The notes: generated by a model not told the origin, from the letters alone. Shown: positions 23,273-36,800, counted from the first letter of the stretch. The stretch: 64,000 bases of DNA from Apoda limacodes (GCA_946406115.1 OX291562.1:6230001-6294000), one strand, 5' to 3'. Numbers and translations: made by a program.

Positions 23273-26200
23273 TTACAATCCACGCAGTATCACTTCCTTC
23301 TTAAAAACAGTCTTGGAGTTGATTTGTCGCTTACAGTCGAAAAATTATCATCTAGGGCCATTGGACTTGTCTGAAGTATGGAAAAGCGGTTGGTTAGTAA
23401 TGTATTGTAAAATTTTATATTTACGAGTCATCTTTGTATGAAGGTACTTAAATTCAATTAGGTTTTCTTTTGTGAAATACAATTTTTTGTCCGTAATTTA
23501 TCCTACTAATATTATAAACGCGAAAGTTTTTAAGTATGGATGTTTGTTACTCAATAACGCTTCAGAGATTAGGTCCTGAAATAGCACATAGGCTACTTTT
23601 ATCCCGAAAAATTCAAAAGTTCCCGCGGGAATAACTATAACCGATTTAGGGCGGTCTAATCCAGGTGTAAATTACAGTATTAATACTGTGATTAAATAAA
23701 GGACTCCCACGCCGATAACCAAATTTAGGGCGGGCGGAGCCGCTGGCCAAGTCTAGTTTAACAATATTTTAAAACCAAAGCTATTACTATGCGGACAGAC
23801 CTTTCGATTGTCAGTGGCACAAGGCTTACCCATGGCGAGTAGTTTTTTCTTAGATGCAATATGCACTTAAGTGCTATATATAGGCTTAGTGCTGAATTTA
23901 ATGAAATAGTATTAAAGTCCGTAAGTGTTTTACCGTACTTTTCGTGTCTGTCCGTTTGTCCAGTAAATGTTCCAATGTGAAGTACAAACTTTCAGGATTT
24001 TTCTCACGCTCCTGTATTTCAGGGCTTGAAGTTACCTCTGTGAAACCTTGTTATATTGTTAGGTGCTTATAAGAGTATGTAAACCGGTTGCTTAGTTAAA
24101 AGCTTCTGTACTTACCAAGTTTACGTGCGGTTTGTGCCTCAACCGTTTTACTTACCGTAATGGTATAGGTATGCATGTATAGGAGGAAAAGTGTGTATTT
24201 GACCTGTGACTATTATATATGGTAATTGTAGGGGCTTAGTGACCCTATACAGATAAAGTTTCAGCGAAAATTGAATTAACTCGACTATTTAAACTCAAGG
24301 GATACGATTCGGTCGCAAACAAAGTCAATATTGGATACAAATACATTTTAAAATAGTGAATTAAAAAAAAAACATGCTTAAAACCAACCGCTTACGAGTG
24401 GGAAAGTTGGAAGGTAAAATGATATGCATCACAAATTATAAAGTATTACGTACAAGGCACGCGCTGTTGGTCAAAATAATTAATAAAATAACTTATTTAA
24501 CATTTTAAATCGTTGGTTAAAAACATAAAACAGACAGTTTACCTTGAGGAAAAAGCAAGGAGATGAATATATACTTTTCTTCTTTCCTGAAAATATAAAA
24601 AAATATAAGTACTCATATTATTAGCTATGTTACAAAATTAAAAGTAAAAAAAAATCTTATTTTTATCTTTAGCATACAATCATAGTTTTCGAAATGAAAG
24701 TAAGAGAAGTCAGAAAGAAAATGCTAGAGCACAAAGAAAATGAGGAAAGTTAAAATATCAAACTAAACTTATGCTTCTTAACTTACGTCTGTTGCTCCAT
24801 TTCTCTCTAATCGCGTCTCTCAACGATTCTTCATCTTCCACTCTATCTGAGGTACTTCCATCTCTTTGAAGTGAAAGTTGCCTTTTGCTCTTCTGAATCT
24901 TCTTTTCTGAAATTGGACTCCACCAATCTTTGATCGAGCTGCTAGCTTCATGTAGAACTTTTACTTCATCAACTGATGAAAGGTCGACCTGTTATTCAAT
25001 TTTATAGGATTTAACAGCATTTTGTCATTTCGTACGCTCATTATTAAAGTGGCCGAATTCAAAATGAGAATATTATTCAAATGAGTAGTATTTAAATTAA
25101 ATTTTACTCAAATCAGTGGTTCACACTCTATCTTTGAAAGAAACACTTACCTAAACTATTCTACGTCTTTTATCTTGTAACAGTCAAAGTCCCAATATAT
25201 GTAATTTGCCAAAAACATTTTTTTTGAATTTATTCGTTCACTTCCTTGTGATTTGTTTAATTTTGTCTGTTTGACATAGGCCCTTTACCTTACCTTCTCT
25301 ATTACAGTTTCCCTTTAGCTACTCTTACTCATTTTGTTCCAGCTACCTACTTGAGGTAATCATTAAACTTTGCGTCTGAATGATTACTTGGCTGGTGCCA
25401 CACTAAAAATGCAAGTCATCAATCTATTCAAAAAATATTTTCGGACATCGTAGAGTCTAAGCAGACCTGCGAAAGCGCCACCAGTAGTAAACATATTATT
25501 AAAAATCACTTATTGTCGTACTGAAAGCAGACTAAGTGGGTCCAGTGCCAACTTTCGATGAGAAGCGTACTATATTGTGACACGAAAAGGAAACGAGCTA
25601 GGTCTATGAAGAAAGGTGACATTTTAATCACTCTGCTCAAGTGGGTGTATGCTTACCGTTGTTTCTGTTTTGGTATCTGTCTTTGAAGAACTGGTTAGTA
25701 GTTGCTCAAATATGGATACTTTAGGATTTATGCATTTATTGTAAGCCAGTAAGTTTTTCATGCGTTTCTTTACACTCCTCTTGATTGGAGTATCTTTTCG
25801 CGTCTCTATAGAAATACAGGTTATAATTAGGGCATGAATATCGGGATATCGTAGTATCGTAACCAATGGAACGATATTAAAATTCCGATACTGAATAGTC
25901 CAATATCGTAACACAGGAATAAGTTTCTCTAAATAAGTTTTAAAATAAGACGTAAACAGTGCCAGCCTGCTTTGCGCTGTGCGTACGATTTAATTTTATC
26001 TCATATCTTATTATGCTCTTGGTTTAATGTTTTTTTTGTAGTTGAATCATCAAAGAAGTTATGTTTATTTTTATATTTATTATTAAAGGAAATTGATTTG
26101 AGACATATTGCCTCTTGTATCTAATCCCACTTTATGAAGATTATGTTCAATTCCGATATTAATATCGGAATTCCGATATTGAGATCCAATATCGGAGATT

Positions 26201-27827
26201 AATATCGGAATTGAAAACCTTCCGATATTACATGCCCTAGTTATAATATTATTAGTTGTATGTGGTATTAATATTTACAGTCACATTGCGCAATTTTTTT
26301 TTCAATTGTGATGAAATTTTATTAAATCTAAACGCAAGACTATGAATAAATAAAAACAAGTATTTGTGTATTTGCGATCTATATGTATGCATTAATTTGC
26401 CGCTTTTGACTCGGTTCAAAGACAAGACGATGCATTTGTGTATTTGCGATCTATATATATGTATTAACTTGCCGCTTTTGACTCGGTTCAAAGACAAGAC
26501 GATGCATTTGTGTATTTGCGATCTATATGTATGTATTAATTTTGCCGCTTTTGACTCGGTTCAAAGACAAGACGATGCATTTGTGTATTTGCGATCTATA
26601 TGTATGTATTAATTTGCCGCTTTTGACTCGGTTCAAAGACAAGACGATGCATTTGTGTATTTGCGATCTATATATATATGTATTAACTTGCCGCTTTTGA
26701 CTCGGTTCAAAGACAAGACGATGCATTTGTGTATTTGCGATCTATATGTATGTATTGATTTGCCGCTTTTGACTCGGTTCAAAGACAACACGATGCATTT
26801 GTGTATTTGCGATCTATATGTATGTATTAACTTGACGCTTTTGACTCGGTTCAAAGACAAGACGATCGCATGATCATAAGCATTATTGAGACTTCTCCTT
26901 TGTGTGTGATCTTGTATATTATGATACTCGGTTTGTTCTGAGAAATTGTGTCATGTGAAAAATTAAAAAAGTTTTATATTGTTATTAAAATACATAAGTG
27001 AGTTTTAAAAAACATTAACTGTAAAAGCAGGAACATTCAGCAGAAATGCTGTTGTACGTTTAAAATTTACCTTTTTTAGTGGGGAAGGTCAAGCTTGTAC
27101 ACTGGACAGCAGCATCTTGTACTTCTGTAGATAAAAAAGTTTTTATTTATTTAATCTTGTCAATCAAGAAATATTATTTTTGTTTGTTATGTAATTTCTT
27201 ACTCTTCATACACGCGTAATGCATTGTTCCAACATCTTTATTCTCTACCATACATTGTGTAGCACAAGTGCATATAACATTTAAAGTTTCTGTTGCAACG
27301 TCTGTAAGAAATCGGGACACATTAAAACCCATTTTCAACAAAAAAAAAAATTTGTGAGAATATAAATTAGTATAAAATAGAATTTACCGTATTTGTCAAT
27401 TTTCTCCGAGAATACCGCTTCCTTCTTAATAATGCATTGACATGCGCTAAACGGAAAAAAAAAATAATGCAAACTTAGTCACAGAAATTTCAGTAGCGCT
27501 ACAAGAAAAAAAAAATTAAAGATATAGTCTACACTTAGAGAAGTAAAAATGTTACCAAGAACTTTGAACTGGAAATACTGTGACATCTTTGTCAGCTGAA
27601 AACAATACGATTTTATTGACGCATTTTAACTACAGAAAACTCAGTCTATGAAAAAAACAGTTTTTTAGCAATAAGAAACAAACCGCTGCGCTGGACTGAT
27701 TTTGCTTACAATCTCTTCAGATGTAAATCATGACATGGCGTATCGAATCAAATTGTCACGAGACAAATTGGTTCTTGAGATATCAAAAAAAAAGCTAACA
27801 TACATACACGCACGCACACACACATTC

Positions 27828-27894
<67 letters not shown>

Positions 27895-30800
27895 CAGACA
27901 TCAATCTAAAAATGATGGCAAACGATTCTCCAGGGTCTCAAAACGTAAAGAAAACGCAAATTTAGGGATTTCGATTTTCGGACCTATTATCAAAACTTTC
28001 CTCAAGAGAAGTTAATTATAAATAGGTTCAACATAATAATTCAACAATTAACTGAAATTCGTATATTATTAATACTAACTAATATATAATTTAGTCATTA
28101 TAATTAGCATGTAAAATAGGAAGTCCTGAAGATTATCTTCAACATTCTCCAAATAATGTTTTTTTCAATTTTCACCACTCTTCCTCCTATTAAGTCATAA
28201 AGGAGAATCCAATTCATCAACATTGGTTTTGTATTAGTGCTATATGGCCAATGGAGATATTAGTGGGATTTTTATCCCACAACAACCACAATTGTTGCAC
28301 TGTAAGACAGGATTAGGACTCGGTTATCGTTGGACACAAAATATGTTATTATTTTTTTATACCGTAAGTGCAACAATTATAACTCCGTTAGAAATAGAAT
28401 TATTGGTAAAGTAGGTACGTAACCAGTTTCAAGTTTTCTTTCCATTTGAGGTTTATATTCTTGATCTTCCGATTTCTGACACTGTTCATTCATCACGGTC
28501 ACCTTTTCTATATTCCCTTTCCTAAAAACAACACCGAAAAGAGAAAAAAAAAATTTATAAACTCTAATCTGTATAACCATAGTCATTACCGTTGAGGCCG
28601 TAAAAGGGTCAAAACACATAACTGCGAATCGTCGCGATGCGACTTCGCACCGCAGAAATCTAAAAAGCTGTTAAATTTTTGTTCTTTTTTTAAATCAAAA
28701 TGTAAAGTAAAAGTTAGGGAACTTCGGAGATTATGGCAAAATTCATTTTGTATGACAACAATCTGCGTCGGTTTCCTCTTAATCTACGTCGAATTCGGAC
28801 ATTTTTCAAATTAAATTCGATTCCCGCAATTGATAAACATTTATGTGATAAACATTTGTGTTTTTCTTAAATCTGGTTGTATTTATGTAAGATATGTATG
28901 TATTTACGAAAAAAAGAAACATATGTATTTGTATCCGTTGTCTGGTATCCATTACACAAGCTTTGCTTACTTTGGGGCCAGGCGGCGCTGTGTATAGTGT
29001 CCAAAAATATTTATTTATTTACTTGTTATTGATATAATTAGATTTTATCAATTGCTGACCAAACTATAAATAGCGTACGGGTAATGTGTCAATTCATCGA
29101 TTTCCTATTTTACGTAGCTGCAAGAATCAGTTACTCACCTATTCCATATCTGATAAGTATGTTTAGGTGACCACTGGCAGTTATTAGTGTTAACTACTTT
29201 ATACAAAATCTAAATGAATTTTTAAAACATTACTTATACTTTAGAAAAATAACATATTTAGTAACTATATAGTCATCTTACCTTTCAGCTTTTACAGTTA
29301 ACGTAGGAAGGCCTAAATACTCTCGGTCTAAACTTGTGCAGAAACCTGAAGAAATAGTCGAACCTGCAATATATAAACAAATAGTTGGCAAAATAATAAA
29401 ATAATGAAATTTATTTAATTATGTATTAGAATCCATAAATAAGTAAATAAATAAATAATTAAATTAGATGCGGATTCGAAATTGTTGATGATATGTTGAT
29501 ACAGGTATTCGCCAGTTGTATTTAAACACATCCTCCAACGCTGTGGTGAACAGTTTCGGTAATAACGTCTCCTTGTCTCACACCTTTCTTCAGATGGATT
29601 ATTTCGTGTTCTGGTCTTGTAGTTGGACATTCATGGTAGCTCTGTTATACAGACACTTCAGCACATCGATGTCCGATAGCCAATGTGGCACAGCTGGACT
29701 TTTCCACCGCCCTGGTGTCAATAGAATCTAAGCCTTATTCATAGTCCACAAACGCTACGCAAAGAGGTCAATTATAATCCTATGCCTTCTGTATAATCTG
29801 GAGGGGCGTATGAATGTGGTTAATTATACTTCGTATCTCACCCGAAGACGATTACAGTTTACATGCAGCAGTACGCAAGTTTATGCTGTCCAAATCACAC
29901 CTTAAAAGCTATAAAGTGCTTATTAAAATAAAAATTTACATAGTAGGTAGTTTCCACTACCTACGGATATGCACCCCTCCATATTGCCCGCTTCTGACTG
30001 CCATTACGTGTTTTGTGTTGTCCAACGCACTCTTAAATTTGTTCGTCTTCAAACATAATTTTAAATATTTAATAATAAGTATTTAATAGTCATAAAAGGA
30101 AAGGCGTTATGGATTAGGAATAGTGCTTCGGTGAAAAGTTTGAAAAGTCGTAAAAAACGAACAGGAATTTGGTCATCTACGCACACGTTGTTCTACTGGG
30201 TATTCAGATAATAATTTAGATAGTTGTCTAAAACTTCAAGGTGAGTTTTAAAGCGATTTGTCAATTAAATGATCAATTAATTAGTTTACATCTACTTTCT
30301 TAAATCTTTTTTTTATTGGACATGGAATATTGTATAATGTAGCAAGAAAAGGAAGCATTACTTCTTGATCAATGTGCGACATATGTACCTACACATCTAA
30401 ATTAAGTTATCCCGGCGTATAACGCCTGTGGATACCAACCTACTTATACATTTTATCATAAAATTTGTCTTTGGAATGTCTCGACGCACCAATATTGTGT
30501 GTGTAAACCTACATTATTTCAATAAATAAATCCAATCACTGCAATATCCCGACGTATACCGTGTGTGGATAATCATTGCAATATCCCGACGTATAGCGTG
30601 TGATAACTAAATTTTGTCATAAAATAGATACCATGTTGGATACCTACATTATGTCATAAAATAAAAACCATTATTGAAACTTCCCGACGTTTATCGTGTG
30701 AGGATGGTTATGATGACTCGACATTAATATCCCGACGTATGTGTGTGGTAAAATATTAATGTACGACTACCCACTTACTTAAAAATTAGTGCCGTTATAT

Positions 30801-33800
30801 ATTACAAATGAGATCCCATGCTGAGTTACCATTATAACTCATGGAAATATCTAACAAAAACCTGCATACTACATGTTGCAGCTATATCGGGGTACGACCC
30901 AACACAAAATAAAAGGTTTTCAGACAATTTACACATCATGATATAGCAACACGATTTTTTCGATGTTACTTGATTAACGGCTAAGATGATAGATACATTT
31001 TATCAAAAACAGGACTTACTTACAAACAGAGTATTGAACGTTTGTATACCAGCGCTTTTATTTAAAATCTTTTGATTATATTAGCACTCGCTAAATTAAA
31101 TGTTACAAAACATTAGTCAGCAGTAACACATTTAAGTGTTTAAAAGTTTATAGGCAATTGGTAAATTACCTAATTAGCCGTTAATAGCCGAAAAAAATTT
31201 TCTGTTATAAGCTAACAAAAGTGAGAAATACTAAAAAAGATAACAAGATCAAATTCCAACATTTCCTTCTTCCTATGGTACACCCCGTCAACCACAGCGC
31301 ATTCAGCTGATTGATCACGACCGACGTCTTCAATTCCATTGGACTTCGAACAATGGAAAAACCGTGGGGAAACAGCAGCCGAACCGCGAGCGTAATCCAG
31401 TTCGAGCCTGAAGCTTCCGCGCCGCCGCCGCTGCCTGCACACCACGCTGGCGTTGGTGCCGCAAACATCAAAGTACCCACAACATACAAGTTAAACAACC
31501 TGAAGATAAGTTTTATTTCAAAGAATGGCTTTGCTGTGAATCATGTTAGATAGTAACAGCTTAAAACAGGTGGAAACGATACTAATTATTAGAATCAGGT
31601 TTTTAGTCTCATTTTTACACTACCTAAGCCTAATAGAAAGTTTTGTTTTTTCGTTAGGTAAAAAATAGCAATAGTTTTTTTTACCTACTTGCTTTGCTGT
31701 GGGGCACTTGCGAAGAATTAAAAAGCCTATAATAATAACAATTTGATATGAAAATGTAACATTATGTATAAATTTTAGGTCACTTTATCCACTAATTTTT
31801 AAGTTCTAAGGATAAAGATATTGAACATTTTAAAAAAGATCTAATGTACATATGGCAACTTTAGAGTTCGCCTTTATTGTGCAATTGCGTTGAGCGACAA
31901 TTTTTCGCAATTTTCTTTACTGTTCTTTACTTTGTGGTAATATGTGTACTCCATAATTTTATTAGAACTTCTTCTTTAAAAAGTTGATTGATTTTATCAA
32001 ATACACACAAAGAGATCATCTAAAAGACTTCCTCGTTGTGTAAGTTTCGGTGGTACTCTTACCTACATATACATATTTTATATTTAAAACAAGTAACGAC
32101 AGCATAACGAGCCTTAATGAGAGGAAACAAAAGAAAAATCGAGTTACCTATTAAATAATATAAAAATGCACAACCAGGCATTTTGCCTGATTTGTAGTGT
32201 GCTGACGTCAGTGTGTCCCGCTGTTAAATACAGCCATGATGGTTGACAACTGTTTTTTTGGCATTTAACTAATCTGATAATTTATTTACATTATATACGC
32301 GACTTTACTACATCATATATTTTAAATGATTACCTCAGTGACTTCTCGATTATGGGTTGGGGCTTAGTTTGATATATAAATAACAAAGATTAACTACTTA
32401 TCATTACATTTACTGTGGAATATTATTTACGTATATACTGTGGAAATTGCTTCGAATTCTATTCAATTTTTAACTAAGAATATACCACATATACACAAAA
32501 TAACAGACATCGCCTATATTAATCAAATGAGCGGCATACAATTTACACATTAGAAACATAGACTAAATATGGTGCGAAAATCAGAACATCCACACACACA
32601 CACACACACACACCACACATATTATATCAAATTCAGAAATTTGGTAGTTTACTTGGAATCAAGTCAAACATGTAATATAAACACCAAATGAAAAATTCCA
32701 GAATATGCTGTTTACACAGACAATAATAATTATAATTTATTTATTTACTAAGACTGTGTATATATGGATACACAAGAAAATGTATTTATACTAATATTAT
32801 AAACAGGTGACAGTTCACCGTACAATCTTTTTGCATAATAATTTGAACAGCCAATGCTTGATATAGGAATAATAGTCATTTAGTAAAAATGACGTTGATT
32901 TACTTGCAAGTGTTCAAATTAAGATAGGCTTCATGGAAGATGCTTAACACATAAATGCATTAAAAAATAGGAATTTGTATCGTTCCTTAGCTTTAATTAT
33001 TTCCAGTTAATTTTGTTTGTAACAAAGCAATCCAAGTGTTATCATATCGGTCCACGCAACTTCTTTTAAAAGCTTTAAGCTTCCTCTGTTGACTGTATAT
33101 TGACGCCAAGGTAATTATCAAGCTTGGACATATAATAGCTTCGATTTTAGCAAAACGCAAAATAAATGTAACGTTATAACGCTATAGCCATATATCTATA
33201 ATTTAAATCATGGTGGCCATATTGTAACAACAATAGCGTTATACTAATAATAGAATACTTGTCAGATGAATTTAACACTGGCGCTAGTTACAGTATACTT
33301 AACAGCTGTCAACTAGTTTTATCCCTCTTGAAAAATAATTTAAGATATCTATATTTTCAGTATAAAAAGGTTGCTAAAATTTATAATTGTATGAAAATAA
33401 CTGTTTTTTTAATATTTAACTTTAAAAAACTATAACTATATTAAAGTTGATAGGACACATTCAAAAACGTAAAAATTAACTTTGATTTAGAAGAGCCAAA
33501 GCTCAAAGTGGCGGTTAAAAAGAAGCTGAGACACACAATATAATGTGGCAGTGTATAAACAAACACTCCGTGTGGCCGCTGATTACTCTATTTAAAGGAT
33601 TAAAATCTTTATTTTATACATACAAATTCAATGACTTAATTAATTCTTACAACTTCCTATATATATATATTTATATTTATAGGTTATCAAATAGAATAAA
33701 AGAATAAAAGCGGGCTTTTAAACTTTATCTTAAGTAGCTATATATTAATTTTAAAAACAAAGTGGCTCTGATATTTTAAAATTGTATGGAAGCTCTCAGC

Positions 33801-36800
33801 ACATGACCCCCATTCAAGTCTATAACTCAAATAAGTGTCGTTTAAGATAATATGACCTCTACCTCTTTTAAAAGAAAGTTAATTTGTTAGTGCGTTGTTA
33901 AGTCTAAAAGGTAATAATCTATATATAAGGATAATAATATACATATTGACAAGGTCAAATAAAATACTTAGATGTTGATCGATTTCATGTTAAATTTTTT
34001 TGACTCGAAACATCTACATGTAAACTGTAATCGTCTTCGGGAGGGATACGAAGTATAACTAAGAATCAAACGAACTTACCTTGTGAAGTTTTTTCGATCG
34101 AAATCGAAAGACGATTACGTTCCCGCCCTCCCTTGGAGTTCCCGAGGTCTGTCAAAAAAATTGGCTCTAAATAATGGCAGTCAGAAGCGGGCAATATGGA
34201 GGGGTGCATATCCGTAGGTAGTGGAAACTACCTACTATGTAAATATTAATTTTAATAAGCATTTTAAAAGCTTTAAAGGTGTAATTTGGGCAGCATAATC
34301 TTGCGTACTGCTGCATGTAAACTGTAATCGTCTTCGGTCAAGACACTCGTATAATTAGACATCAAACTTCACAAGTTCGTTTGATTCTTAATTATACTAA
34401 ATACTTTCCAGAAACCAGCTTGTTTGGGAGGCTGGATTTTGTCAAAAATGCATTCAAGACGACTCGTAATGACCCTGGAAAACAGCATATAGACAGGACT
34501 ATAGTTAGTTAGTTAGTAGTCTATAGTTTATTCAATAGGGTGAGGTCTCGTTTGTTAAAGAAAAGTATAACTGCGCTTTTGAAGGACTTAGAAGTATCGG
34601 GTTTTCACCCGCTTTCAGCAGCTCTGAGGTAATTCTGTCATCGCCGCCGACTTATTGGTCTTAAGTTTTTTCAGGGCTATTACATACAAGCTGTGATTAG
34701 AATAATTCTTAATTCTTGTCCTTTCACCGTGATATTGGCAGAAACACGAGTAGAGGGGTATAGCTGTCCATAGAAGTTCTCAATCTCTCTCAATATTTCG
34801 ACGGGGCACTTCTCCCCCACTCACTCGCGATCGCAACCGCGTAACGGGGAACTCCTGGCGCTGACTCACCTTCGGGTTCGAGGCTCACGCTGGTCGAAGG
34901 GACGACCCCAAGAGCGACAACCTAAGCCAAAGCTCCCCCGCGGGGATCCCTTGAGCGTTGGGTGCTATATGGGCTGCGACTCTTTCAGATTTTCGCCCCA
35001 AAAGCCCGGTGGAGCAGTAATGGCTGCATCAGCCAACTGCTTTGTCAGTTCAGAAAAATAAAAAAAAAACAATATTTCAGGTTACGATATTGCCAGTTTC
35101 GGTCTTTAGCTTCGTAAACTGCCGTTGCCCGATAGAAATATCTCTAGAAAAAATGTTTAGCCTCTATTGCGCTCTATAGCCTCTTCTACACGTATAATTG
35201 TACGTGTAAATATGTTCGTTAAAATGTCCATGTCGCTCCTATATCGGTTGCGGTTGGAAACGCTACTCTCGAAGTTGTTGACCAAAGCACATACGTAAGA
35301 CAAGTAGTCAAGTTAGGTAGATCCAACTTTGAGAAAGAGGTTCATCGAAGAATCCAGCTCGGTTGAAAGAAAACATCTTTTCGTCTAAAATACATTAGTG
35401 CCTAAAGAAGGAAGGCTAGAACCAATGTGTGTTGCCAGTGATGGCTTACGGTACAGAAATGTGGTCTCTAACTGTTGGCCTTTTTAATAAGTAGAAACGA
35501 TGACGATGTTAATACAAGCTTTGTGAGTGTAAGGATTTCGTAACCTATTAAATTCCAGGTGAATGTAGAGGAGTATGTATTAGACTACTTTCAAAGTCTA
35601 GGTATTTAGAAAATCTACAATAAAACTTTATAGTATCGGTTTATATACCGTCGGCTCATTTATCTGTCAAAACCCTTCTTCGGAAACTGCTCGATGGCGA
35701 ATTATAAAAAATGTAGTAGCAGAAGTGTATTGAAATGCGAATGTTTGAAAGCGACAGTCTTTAATTGTAAGTAAAATTATTATTTGAAGAAGTTAAAGTT
35801 AATTTTTTTTTATTTATTGATGAATTCACACAGCGATTGTTGTACAGTGGTTCATTAATATAGCCAATTATGGAATTCCTTAAAAAAGCAAAAAAAAAAA
35901 AAAGGATTTTTTATGGAGATGCGCGTGTATAGTATCTAAATTTAACTTAATTTATAAAATTACCTTATCTAGAACATGTACCAGTCGTGTATATGTATTT
36001 GCTTACTTGTATGACAGTTGTTACATGTGTATGTGTATGTATGTGTCTTTACGTTTGAGGGTGTTTGCGTGTGTAGGTGGGTGTGTCTATGCATCTTTAT
36101 CATATATACATATTATAAAAGTAATTAATCGCTTTTATACATACAATTTTTTGATATTATATGCCTGAATGTTGGTGAAAAATTTTAGTTGATGAAAACT
36201 ATTTGTTATATGTGTTTGCTACTCTTGAAAATAAAGAATTTTGGCCATAATTAGTTCGGTGATTAGTTACTTTGAAAACTCTTGTGTGACGTCTTCGCCT
36301 AGTTAAAGCCCAGATACTTATTTCTCTTTTTAAGATTGAGCAGTCTAGTATAAATGGGGTCATTATGATAATAATAACTATGTTTAATTAGAACGTTACA
36401 GCAAACTCTAATTATGTAAATTTTATTCATATTATTTCTATTTTCCTTGAAATCTGCCCTAATACTTACTATTCACACTACGATTTTGATATTTATTTAA
36501 TTTTTCTTCTGTATTATTGTATTCTCCTAAGTTGAAATCATGCTCAGTTTTAAAAACTGCGCATTCTTCTGACTGCAAATAATATTAAACGATATTTTAT
36601 TATAACTGACTGACTTGTTATTGAATTGAGATTACTTTGTACACTTAACAAACTAATTTGGTTATATTGGATATTTTTAAAAATATGTATGTCGGCGGCC
36701 GATGGTAAAATCCGCCAGATCACGAAATTCCTAGGCAGATTGTAGTATGGAAACGAAACGAACAGAAATCGCACTGTAGAGGTCATGTATAATAGGTTAG

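Larger units (their letters stand above)
29820..34398. mobile_element. DIRS-like non-autonomous element with ITRs and internal complementary region
   Basis: The element body is 29831-34387, flanked on each side by the same 11 bp TTAATTATACT (29820-29830 and 34388-34398). Joining the flanks over one copy restores the RTE frame (QAGFWKVFSIINHIHTPLQ). Left ITR 29842-30003 pairs with right ITR 34174-34337 (about 160 bp, few mismatches; each holds the palindrome gtaggtagtttccactacct). The right end carries about 50 extra bp (34338-34387). A segment at 34017-34090 is complementary to the left end and right end placed end to end, with the 11-bp core (one mismatch) at the join. This equals the internal complementary region of DIRS elements. 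Inside, only short ORFs are present; no reverse transcriptase or recombinase was found. Confidence 0.62.

Noticed and set aside
26366..26872. Regularly spaced repeats resembling a CRISPR array
   Set aside because: The whole 72-bp unit is repeated with no variable spacers, and the genome is eukaryotic.
26252..26873. Several overlapping ORFs of 67-82 codons on both strands
   Set aside because: They are produced by the 72-bp minisatellite, whose unit length keeps any stop-free frame open; there are no splice or start signals.
27702..27965. 87-codon ORF
   Set aside because: Runs through a (CA)n microsatellite; the His/Thr run is low-complexity.
31205..31498. Missing exon of the DCST2-like gene between 37530 and 29363
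   Set aside because: In the phases that could follow the large exon (0 or 1), reading from the acceptor at 31506 hits a stop; it lies inside the later-inserted element.
29820..34398. Simple TIR transposon with 11-bp target duplication (Mutator-like)
   Set aside because: It does not explain why the internal segment 34017-34090 carries the same core between copies of the right and left ends; kept as the main alternative.
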